The notes under the pieces: model-generated
The model's input: the letters and a program-made list of their open reading frames with translations, nothing else
Databases searched by the model: none
What the model was told of the DNA's origin: nothing
Origin: Lachnospiraceae bacterium
GTDB taxonomy: Bacteria > Bacillota > Clostridia > Lachnospirales > Lachnospiraceae
Assembly: GCA_017465475.1 (NCBI GenBank)
Contig: JAFTWC010000039.1
Coordinates: 49,697 to 113,696 of the forward strand
Reading direction: 5' to 3'
Length of the DNA stretch: 64,000 nucleotides
Position numbers and translations under genes: made by a program
Shown: piece after piece, positions 41,912 through 49,688 of the stretch
Position numbering within the stretch: position 1 is the stretch's first letter
Layout of the letters: each line of letters begins with the position of its first letter

Positions 41912-44647
41912 ATGAAAAAGAAATTTTCGAACACGCACTATTTAGCAACGGGCATTTTATTATGTTCGCTCCTTCTCTCCGGTTGTAACAACGACCCGGC
42001 TGTCAATACCGATCTTCCTTCGGACCCTACACCGGAAGTTACCCGCGAAGTTTCCCCGGAGACTCCCCCGGAAACCACTCCAACCGAGGCTCCGGTGACT
42101 CCACCGACCGAGACTTCTGAAGTTGCTCCAACCGAAGCTCCGGCAGTTGCTCCGACCGAGGCTCCGGCAGTTGCTCCGACTGAGGCTCCGGTAGTTGCTC
42201 CGACTGAGGCTCCGGTAGTTGCTCCGACCGAGGCTCCGGTAGTTACTCCGACACAAAAACCGGACGACGGCTATGCAGACAGCATCCAAATTACTATTGA
42301 TGCAAACGGTCTGGCAAGTTGGAAGCCGGTTCGGAATGCGGTTTCCTATGAATACGATTTATGCCACTATGAAGACGGCGCTTTAATCGGCAGCGGTGAA
42401 GTAAAATCTACTACCGATACCTTCGTACAGTTAACACACGGTCAATTCCTGGAAGTTAAGGCTATTTTCAAAAACGGAGAATTCGGGCTGCCCGTACATA
42501 GCGAGGTTTTTGAACATACGAACATGAAGCTGGTCAGCTATCCGGAACATCTTGTAGAAGGCAGCCTTGTTTCCGAAAACGGAAACCTTTCCTTTACTCT
42601 GCAAACTCCGGACGCCAAGACGATCCGTATGATTGGTCACAAGTGTCGTGTGGAAGCCGACGGCACGATTGTCATATCTCCGGGCGGAGATTTGTTTACT
42701 GCGGACGAAGTTGGAAAGATTTTCAGTTTTTCTACAAAGTTGGCGGATAATACGGAGTTCTCTTTTTGCTACGGATATACCTTTAAAAAGGACGGTACTG
42801 TCACCTCCTGGAAAGAGGATACCTCCTACTATGGTTTTGGGGGAATTCCGAGAAACATGCCTACTGCAGATCTCTCCCCGAATTACCTGTGTTATGCTCC
42901 AAAAGAAGGAGAGGGGACCGTTTCTATTTCCTCTTTTACCATAAATTATACGTCGGGACGTACGGGCTTAAAGAGTTTGAGTTTTAACAGCGGATTTTTC
43001 CCTGAATTTTTACCGGGGGATCCATACAACAAATCCATTGAGGCAGCCTGGGATCCGGACAACGGTATTTTTGATTTCTACCTACTTGCGGTTCCGGATT
43101 CCCTGACCGGTACACCGGAAGCTAGCGAATATATTTACGGACCGTCAAACTATGTTACCGGTGATCTCAAGGACGGCAACGGAAAAATAGTGAGCAAGGA
43201 CGCTCCGTTACCGGAAGGTGCTACTTTAGAGGTTTCCATCGGCGATTACACCTATGACGTCCCACTGGTACAGGAGCAATACGTCGGTGCGAAGACGTTC
43301 CACGAATTACTTCCGTCGGTTTACCCGGAAGCTACGGGAGACTTAAATGTACTTGTAGTTCCGATTTGCTGGGCTGACCAGAAAAGTCGCGCAACCGAGA
43401 AAAACATGGACTTCTTAAAGAAGACCCTGGGTACCGTTTTAGACGCCAGCGGTAAAGCAACCGAATATTCCGTAAGCAATGACGGCAAGTTCTCTCTGAG
43501 TGAGTATTACGACATATCTTCCTATGGTAAGTTAAATGTACGGTCCTTTATTACCGACTGGTACAATTCCTCCGATGCCTATGCAGAGGTTCGGGACAAG
43601 TCCTTAGAGCAGGAAGACACGACCCAAATTGCCGATTGGGTAAGAAAAACCTACCCGAACCTGGACTGGTCTCTTTATGACAAGGACGGAAACGGCCTTA
43701 TCGATCTGGTCATCTTTATTAATACCGGTGATATGAGCGGTTCCGACAGCTTCATCACCCTTAGTAACGGTGGCGCATTTGCCCGTTTTTACAGTTACAC
43801 CGGTGAGTTGGCCGGCACAAAGAAAGCCCCGAATGTAAACAATTTCCTTAGCATCAATATGGGCATGCTTTACAGCGATCGTCTGATCGGAGATGAGGCG
43901 AATTATTTCCCGAATGTGCTGATTCATGAGTTTGCACACTGTCTCGGCTTGGTGGACTACTACGATGTAAACTACACCGGCATTGATGCGGTAGGCGGCT
44001 ACGATATGCAGTCCGCCAACTACGGTGACTGGAATGTCTACTCCAAGTACGGTGTGGGCTGGCTTACTCCTACCGTGATTACGGAACAATCCTTTGGAGG
44101 AAAGGACAGCATCGACGTTACCATTCAGTCCTCCGCATTGAACAACAGTGCCCTTGTGATTCCGGCTGCCGGCGAATCCCTTGACGGTTCCCCGTTCGGC
44201 GAGTACATTATGGTAGACCTGTTTACACCGGAAGGTGTTCACGAAAAGGATGCCGCACGATATGGCTTACAGGATACCGTAGGCGTGCGTATGTACCATG
44301 TACATGCACGGCAAATAAAGCGTGTTCTTACCGGTTCCGACGGAAAGACCTACACCATCGGTACGATTCAAATCGGAAACAACCAGGCTTACATGGGACA
44401 AAACTACGGATTTTACCATATTGAACTTATTCAGGCAAACGGCGATAACACCTTTACGGATTTATCCAATCTGAATTCCACTATTTCTAAAGATGATTTC
44501 TTTGGAGCAGGGGATACCTTTACCGCCGAAAGCTACGACGAATTCTTATACAAAGGAAAGATGGATAACGGTGTAGCGTTCGGCTACAGTGTTGAGGTGA
44601 TTTCCGTAACAAAGGACGGCGCAACCATACGGATTACGAAGAGATAG
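41912..44647 (+). CDS. M6-type metalloprotease lipoprotein
   Basis: 911 residues from the ATG at 41912 (AAAGGAGG box). Lipoprotein signal with lipobox LLSGC, then a Thr/Pro-rich stalk with repeated TEAPVVAP, a beta-rich region, and an immune-inhibitor-A/M6-like zinc protease domain: HEFAHCLGLVD with His672, Glu673, His676 and Asp682, followed by YYDVNYTGIDAVGGYDMQS. A Ca-binding-like DKDGNGLIDL precedes it. It is exported and tethered to the membrane and likely degrades surface or host proteins. Confidence 0.85.
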   Translation: MKKKFSNTHYLATGILLCSLLLSGCNNDPAVNTDLPSDPTPEVTREVSPETPPETTPTEAPVTPPTETSEVAPTEAPAVAPTEAPAVAPTEAPVVAPTEAPVVAPTEAPVVTPTQKPDDGYADSIQITIDANGLASWKPVRNAVSYEYDLCHYEDGALIGSGEVKSTTDTFVQLTHGQFLEVKAIFKNGEFGLPVHSEVFEHTNMKLVSYPEHLVEGSLVSENGNLSFTLQTPDAKTIRMIGHKCRVEADGTIVISPGGDLFTADEVGKIFSFSTKLADNTEFSFCYGYTFKKDGTVTSWKEDTSYYGFGGIPRNMPTADLSPNYLCYAPKEGEGTVSISSFTINYTSGRTGLKSLSFNSGFFPEFLPGDPYNKSIEAAWDPDNGIFDFYLLAVPDSLTGTPEASEYIYGPSNYVTGDLKDGNGKIVSKDAPLPEGATLEVSIGDYTYDVPLVQEQYVGAKTFHELLPSVYPEATGDLNVLVVPICWADQKSRATEKNMDFLKKTLGTVLDASGKATEYSVSNDGKFSLSEYYDISSYGKLNVRSFITDWYNSSDAYAEVRDKSLEQEDTTQIADWVRKTYPNLDWSLYDKDGNGLIDLVIFINTGDMSGSDSFITLSNGGAFARFYSYTGELAGTKKAPNVNNFLSINMGMLYSDRLIGDEANYFPNVLIHEFAHCLGLVDYYDVNYTGIDAVGGYDMQSANYGDWNVYSKYGVGWLTPTVITEQSFGGKDSIDVTIQSSALNNSALVIPAAGESLDGSPFGEYIMVDLFTPEGVHEKDAARYGLQDTVGVRMYHVHARQIKRVLTGSDGKTYTIGTIQIGNNQAYMGQNYGFYHIELIQANGDNTFTDLSNLNSTISKDDFFGAGDTFTAESYDEFLYKGKMDNGVAFGYSVEVISVTKDGATIRITKR
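42125..42244 (+). repeat. 24-bp tandem repeat, five copies
   Basis: Encodes TEAPxVAP-type repeats of the wall-spanning stalk; copies differ at a few third positions. Confidence 0.85.
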
Positions 44648-44716
44648 CTCTGCCGAATAAAGTGCAGATTGATGTTCCCTGAAAGACCCAAAAGATGCAT
44701 TAACAAAAGAACTATA

Positions 44717-44756
44717 AAAACCGGTCGGGTAATTCGGTAGTTTCCCGGCCGGTTTT
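44717..44756 (+). terminator. Terminator of the metalloprotease gene
   Basis: AAAACCGGTCGGG (44717-44729) with CCCGGCCGGTTTT (44744-44756). Confidence 0.85.
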
Positions 44757-44864
44757 CCTTTATATTCCTAAACATTTTGCATATTGAAACTCGACCCTAT
44801 GCATCTTTTTCCTTTTCCTGTATAATGAGAATATCAATCACCATTACTATCGGAGGTTTACACA

Positions 44865-45596
44865 ATGGAAGAATGGTTAAAACAAGTGGAAAAAAATATT
44901 GATTCCCTTGTGGAACATAATGCGGATTGGACTGCCGGTGCCACATCCGAACAACTACAGGAAGCACGAAACGGACAGCTTAAACTAAAGTTTTTTGATA
45001 AGGATGTCCCGGCAGAGTGGCTCAGTGATATCAAAGGAAAAAAAGTGCTTTGCTTAGCCGGTGCAGGCGGTTTACAAGCGCCGTTACTGGCTTGTGCGGG
45101 AGCGGACGTTACGGTTCTTGATCTTTCCGATAAAATGTTGGAGAAGGATCGCAGGATTGCAAAAACGGGAAATTTACCGATTCGGATTGAAAAAGGCAAT
45201 ATGTGTGATTTATCACGCTTCGGGGATTGCTCCTTTGATTATATTTTAAATCCGCCATCCCTAATGTATGTTCCGGACATCCGACCGGTCTTTAAAGAGT
45301 GCCATCGTGTACTGAAAAACGGGGGAACCTTTATCATGATGGCACCAAACCCCATCAATTATGTTTGCGACTTTGTCAATGACGAAACAGGCGGATACTA
45401 TAAAGCAGTAAACCGGATGCCTTATTGCTCCGCGGACCATGACCCGGAAAGCGATTGGATTGAATACGGTCATACCATGGAAGAATATATCGGCGGACAA
45501 ATCGATTGCGGTTTTCTGATGAACGGCTATATAGAATGCCAGTTGGAGGATATTACGGAGTTACACTTTATGACGAGAGCTGTGAAAAACGAATAA
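44865..45596 (+). CDS. Class I SAM-dependent methyltransferase
   Basis: 243 residues, RBS CGGAGG. Rossmann motif I GKKVLCLAGAGGLQAPLLA, acidic strand VTVLDLSDKML, then FDYILNPPSLMYVPDI and VLKNGGTFIMMAPNP. Methyltransf_11 type; substrate unknown. Single gene. Confidence 0.88.
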   Translation: MEEWLKQVEKNIDSLVEHNADWTAGATSEQLQEARNGQLKLKFFDKDVPAEWLSDIKGKKVLCLAGAGGLQAPLLACAGADVTVLDLSDKMLEKDRRIAKTGNLPIRIEKGNMCDLSRFGDCSFDYILNPPSLMYVPDIRPVFKECHRVLKNGGTFIMMAPNPINYVCDFVNDETGGYYKAVNRMPYCSADHDPESDWIEYGHTMEEYIGGQIDCGFLMNGYIECQLEDITELHFMTRAVKNE

Positions 45597-45687
45597 TTAT
45601 CGGAAGGACTTCTTTCTCCTATTCCCGCCAAAATGAGAATAGTTTTGTTGTAATGCGAAAGGATTTATGATATTTTATAAATAGAGT

Positions 45688-45716
45688 AAAACTTTTTTAT
45701 CAGGAAACGGTACTAT
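45688..45716 (+). promoter_or_regulatory. Shared-motif promoter P1 (sigma-fusion gene)
   Basis: AAAAC (45688-45692), 19 nt, ACTAT (45712-45716) followed by CTAACAG. First of four copies with identical spacing; suggests autoregulation. Confidence 0.7.
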
Positions 45717-45761
45717 CTAACAGCAGAAGAAATTCTGACTAAATGAAAAGGCGGACTGATT

Positions 45762-48755
45762 ATGGCAGCAGAAAAAGAATTGTTACGAGGCATTGCCCTC
45801 ATGAAGGAAGGAAAGGAAGAGGGATTTAATATCCTTTATTCCCACACCTACAATTTTGTCTACGCACGTGCACGGGCGGCTACAAAAACCGAGGCCGATG
45901 CACAGGACTTGACCCAGGAAACCTTTCTCCTGGCTTACAAAGGAATCGCTTCTTTGGAGGATGCCAACCATGTCTATGCCTGGTTAGGAGGTATCGTGTT
46001 CCGACAAGGCGCAAAACTTCACCATAAGACGGAACGAGAATCGTTAGTGGATGAAGACCAGGAATTCATTTTTGACAATATCGAAACAAAAGATGTAGAT
46101 TCCCTTCCGGAGGAAAGTGCGCAGTTAAAAGCCACTTCCGATGTAGTCATGTCCATGATTGAGGAATTACCGGAATTGCAACGTTCCGCCATTGTTTCCT
46201 TCTATTATGACCACATGAAACTGGAAGAAATCGCATCGATTTTCGACTGTTCCGTCAACACCATTAAAAGCCGTTTAAACTATGCAAAAAAGTTCTTAAA
46301 GGAGCGGGTAGAAGAACATCAGCTTCGCTACAATTACAAGCTTTTCTCCTTCTCTCCTGCCGTTTTACTTTTGGCACTCAGAGAGCTTATGGATTCCGAA
46401 AAATATACCCTGGCACCGGAATCCGCAGAAAAACTGTACCGTGTAGCCTGTGACTCTTTAGGTATTACAGCCTCTGCTTTGGCTACCGGTGCTGCTGTAG
46501 GTTCCGCTGCCACTGCTGCCACTACCGCATCTGCCACGGTGTCTGCTTCTGCGGCATCCACTGCCGCTACCGCAGCAAAAACTGTAGGCGCCATCGGAAA
46601 GTTTGCCGCTTATTCCGTAGCAAAAAAAGTAGGCGTCATCGCATTATCCGTCTCACTTTTAGCCGGAACCGTGACTACTGCAGTTCTACTGTCCAATCAA
46701 AAGGAAACTCCGGTGGTGGAACTGGCAGACAGCACCCCTACACCTCTTCCGACAGAAACTCCGATGCCGGAACCGACGGAAGTTCCAAGTCCGACTCCGG
46801 AACCAAGTCCGGAACCGACTCCGACTCCGGAAGTAGTACGCCATTCTGCCGACACCATGCGGGAGTACTATGAACTTTTGGGTGCGTTGGCGAAAACCGG
46901 TGTAGACGAAGTTACGGTAGCTCTCCATAGCTTTGCCCTTACAGAAGGACATATCCTAAATGACGTACCGGAATTACAGCGCTACGCGGGGATAAATGTA
47001 TCGTTAACAGCAACCGAAACCGGGACCTACCAGGTTAATCCGCTGTACTCTCTGATTCAGATAAAGTTTACTTACGGCGAAACAGAAATTGCAGCATATA
47101 GCAGCGAAGATTACTGGGACAAGATAAAGAAAGCGACAGAAAAGCAATTAGAAAAGTTTACGGTCTATTACTATCCAAAGAGTAGCTACGAATGGACTTT
47201 AACTCGTATTACTTATGTAGGCACCTTTTATCTTCCGGACGATTTTCCGTCAAATGCCGTTATCAAAAGAAATGTTTGTGCCACTACGCGCACACACAAA
47301 GGTGCGTTTGTCTCCGATACCTATGAGGTTATGTATATTGATAACAACGACGTCCGAATCAGTCATAATGATTATGCCAAGACAGCTATAACCGAATGGT
47401 ATGAAGGCGATAGAAATCCCGAGGTAACTTTTTATATCCGTTCTCAACTTTATACTGACGCCAACGGCCAGGAATATACAAATGACACAGCATACTATAA
47501 AAACTGGTTTTCCTCCACGTATCCTGACTCGGAATATCAATTAGAAGAGATTCTCACGGACGGAAAACCGATTTCCGATTTCTACGTTGCATTTGTCATT
47601 AAAAAAGCGGGAGAATCACTTCCACCTTCGGCTCCTATTGCACCAGCCAAAGAATCTGTTTCTTTGGCTCCTGTTGCTACGCCGAACCCTTCTCCTTCCT
47701 TAAAATACGACACCACGCTTGATGTCACTACTTTATCAAAAAACATTGTAAAGAACATTATCCACCCGGGAATGTCGGATTTAGAGAAAGTAAAAGCCAT
47801 TCACGACTATTTGGTCATGCACGTGGATTTAGATATTAAAAATACCGTTTCCGATACTCCTGTACCGGAAAGTACCACTGCCGTCGGTGCCCTCAGCATC
47901 GGATATGCAACTGCTTCCGGATACGCCGATGCCTTTAATCTCTTGTGTAAGGAAACCGGACTTGAAAGTTCTTCTGTCTCCGGAACCTATAAACCACTAC
48001 AAGGAAAATCACTTATTTGGCAACATGTTTGGAATCAAGTCCAAGTGGACGGACAATGGTACCATATAGATGTGGCAGCAGACGATCCTTTCAGTTCTCT
48101 GAAAGAATTTAGCGACCATTCCAAATGCTCTTATCAATACTTTTTAATAAACGACCAAGGAATCAATGCGTTCCAACACGTCATTTCCTCATCGGCACAC
48201 CCATGTACAGAAGAGTCGGTGTCTTATGACGCATCAAAATACGGTTGTCCATGGGAAACCATAGGATGGAATCCCACCTTGGAAGAAGTGGTTTCCCTTA
48301 CAGAGGAGGCCTGTAAGAAAGGCTATTCCGGCATAACACTTATCTATACAGAGGAGCTTGGCGATAACTTTGACATTTACTATGCTATAGATGAGGGACT
48401 CTGCAAACAATTGTATACTATTGACAAAGCCCACTCACGCGAACAAAGCCTCTTGTGGATTCCAAAAAGAATTTACTATGCTTATTATTTTCCGTTCGTA
48501 ACTGTGGATGGAACTCTGACTCCATGTTCTGTTTTAGATTCCGAGAAACATATTTCGACTGTATTGAATAACATCCTAAAAAACAAAAGGAGAAAGACAT
48601 TTGCTTATGCACCGGACAAAGCACTTGTTGAGAATGTAATACGTTCCTATCCTTTACCGGAAAATGTTACTTTACAATACCTCTTCTATGATATTGCCAA
48701 CACAACCTTTGTTGAAATCTTTTATGATCAAACTGACGGTGTAACTTTTCCGTAA
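45762..48755 (+). CDS. Membrane-tethered ECF sigma factor fused to an outer transglutaminase-like domain
   Basis: 997 residues in one frame; weak AAAGGCGG box. Residues 1-185 are an ECF sigma factor: region 2 (ADAQDLTQETFLLAYKGIASL) and region 4 (LPELQRSAIVSFYYDHMKLEEIASIFDCSVNTIKSRLNYAKKFL in parts). An Ala/Thr-rich linker leads to a TM helix at about 288-310 (VIALSVSLLAGTVTTAVLLS), a Pro-Thr stalk, and an outer region ending in a transglutaminase-like fold (about 640-800) with HVWNQVQVDGQWYHIDVAADDP. The catalytic Cys position reads Ala718 (ASGYADAF), so the fold is probably a binding sensor. Release by proteolysis is inferred. Confidence 0.8.
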   Translation: MAAEKELLRGIALMKEGKEEGFNILYSHTYNFVYARARAATKTEADAQDLTQETFLLAYKGIASLEDANHVYAWLGGIVFRQGAKLHHKTERESLVDEDQEFIFDNIETKDVDSLPEESAQLKATSDVVMSMIEELPELQRSAIVSFYYDHMKLEEIASIFDCSVNTIKSRLNYAKKFLKERVEEHQLRYNYKLFSFSPAVLLLALRELMDSEKYTLAPESAEKLYRVACDSLGITASALATGAAVGSAATAATTASATVSASAASTAATAAKTVGAIGKFAAYSVAKKVGVIALSVSLLAGTVTTAVLLSNQKETPVVELADSTPTPLPTETPMPEPTEVPSPTPEPSPEPTPTPEVVRHSADTMREYYELLGALAKTGVDEVTVALHSFALTEGHILNDVPELQRYAGINVSLTATETGTYQVNPLYSLIQIKFTYGETEIAAYSSEDYWDKIKKATEKQLEKFTVYYYPKSSYEWTLTRITYVGTFYLPDDFPSNAVIKRNVCATTRTHKGAFVSDTYEVMYIDNNDVRISHNDYAKTAITEWYEGDRNPEVTFYIRSQLYTDANGQEYTNDTAYYKNWFSSTYPDSEYQLEEILTDGKPISDFYVAFVIKKAGESLPPSAPIAPAKESVSLAPVATPNPSPSLKYDTTLDVTTLSKNIVKNIIHPGMSDLEKVKAIHDYLVMHVDLDIKNTVSDTPVPESTTAVGALSIGYATASGYADAFNLLCKETGLESSSVSGTYKPLQGKSLIWQHVWNQVQVDGQWYHIDVAADDPFSSLKEFSDHSKCSYQYFLINDQGINAFQHVISSSAHPCTEESVSYDASKYGCPWETIGWNPTLEEVVSLTEEACKKGYSGITLIYTEELGDNFDIYYAIDEGLCKQLYTIDKAHSREQSLLWIPKRIYYAYYFPFVTVDGTLTPCSVLDSEKHISTVLNNILKNKRRKTFAYAPDKALVENVIRSYPLPENVTLQYLFYDIANTTFVEIFYDQTDGVTFP

Positions 48756-48761
48756 CAAAAT

Positions 48762-48790
48762 AAAACCTTTTCCTTTGTCGGAGGAACTAT
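48762..48790 (+). promoter_or_regulatory. Shared-motif promoter P2 (small gene)
   Basis: AAAAC (48762-48766), 19 nt, ACTAT (48786-48790) followed by ATAACAGAAC. Confidence 0.7.
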
Positions 48791-48835
48791 ATAACAGAAC
48801 GCTAACAGTATCACCCCGACAAAGGAGGAAGTTTT

Positions 48836-49153
48836 ATGGACAAGAACTCAACCTACGAACAATTGCTTCAACCGTTACGCGCCACCCTTCCCATTGCGGA
48901 ACTGTATGACTTTGACCGGATTAAGGATCGGATTCGTACCGTCTTCCTGCAACGTCCAACCGGAGGGCACCCGGCAAACACACTTCCGCAGATTCCCATG
49001 GAGATTTCGGATTTAACAGGGATCTTCTTGGTGGAATTATATTCCGACCGGGAGTTTACCGTGGGATATCATATTACCCACCAGCATTTGGCACTATGGA
49101 ATATGACGGAGCAGGAGCTTTTAAAAACTCTGATACAGTCTTCCGATACTTAG
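48836..49153 (+). CDS. Small cytosolic protein with DUF5688-like segment
   Basis: 105 residues, RBS AAAGGAGGAAG. No signal or TM. The C-terminal half (GYHITHQHLALWNMTEQELLKTLIQ) resembles the middle of DUF5688 proteins (compare FQAWGITEDELFEIA in the gene at 25723). Function unknown. It has its own shared-motif promoter and its own terminator. Confidence 0.65.
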   Translation: MDKNSTYEQLLQPLRATLPIAELYDFDRIKDRIRTVFLQRPTGGHPANTLPQIPMEISDLTGIFLVELYSDREFTVGYHITHQHLALWNMTEQELLKTLIQSSDT

Positions 49154-49165
49154 TGTAAACAAATA

Positions 49166-49223
49166 AGGCTGTCACCATTACGAAGTACCGACACTATGTC
49201 AGACCTCGTAATTGCGACAGCCT
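49166..49223. terminator. Bidirectional terminator
   Basis: AGGCTGTC (49166-49173) with GACAGCCT (49216-49223), extended inside by ATTACGA (49177-49183)/TCGTAAT (49206-49212). Confidence 0.75.
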
Positions 49224-49249
49224 CTTTCATTTCTTACCTACACTTCACT

Positions 49250-49465
49250 CTACTTCTTTTCCGGCTCATCAGGAGCATATTTGATAATCTTTGTCACATC
49301 ACACTCCAACACCTGACACAACCAGTTCAAGGTATTCAATGTAACATTCTGATTATGCATGAGACTATTCAATGTCCCGCGACTGAGTCCATACGTATTA
49401 ATCAACTTATACTTCGAAATATTCTTTTCCTTTAGGGTTTCCCATAACGGTTCAAATGTAATCAT
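49250..49465 (-). CDS. Small Cro/CI-type helix-turn-helix protein
   Basis: 71 residues; YozG-like one-domain regulator (YKLINTYGLSRGTLNSLMHNQNVTLNTLNWLCQVLECDVTKI). It is the only minus-strand gene inside the shared-promoter region and could modulate it; unproven. An AGGAGTGATG box precedes the ATG. Confidence 0.85.
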   Translation of the reverse strand: MITFEPLWETLKEKNISKYKLINTYGLSRGTLNSLMHNQNVTLNTLNWLCQVLECDVTKIIKYAPDEPEKK

Positions 49466-49628
49466 CTCATCACTCCTTTCTTTTCTTATTATAAAGTGTT
49501 CCCGTCTTCTTGAAAATTACCGTTTTGCCGTGATTGTCGGCTTGACGATATTGTCGGTATAGTGGTAATATATATCTAATAAACATCGTATTGAAAGAAA
49601 ACTTTTTGAAAAAAATTTTGTTTTTTAT

Positions 49629-49657
49629 AAAACTTTTCCTGTTTTAATCGGAACTAT
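49629..49657 (+). promoter_or_regulatory. Shared-motif promoter P3 (AAA+ operon)
   Basis: AAAAC (49629-49633), 19 nt, ACTAT (49653-49657) followed by ACAGTAGAAC. Confidence 0.7.
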
Positions 49658-49688
49658 ACAGTAGAACATAAGAAAAGAGGTATTCTAT

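Noticed and set aside
43604-44242. 212-codon minus-strand ORF
   Set aside because: Antisense to the conserved protease domain of the metalloprotease gene; no RBS and no family.
45762-48755. Sigma fusion as a sequencing or frameshift artefact
   Set aside because: One open frame of 997 codons with a TM and stalk in a sensible order and no internal RBS/start at the domain border.
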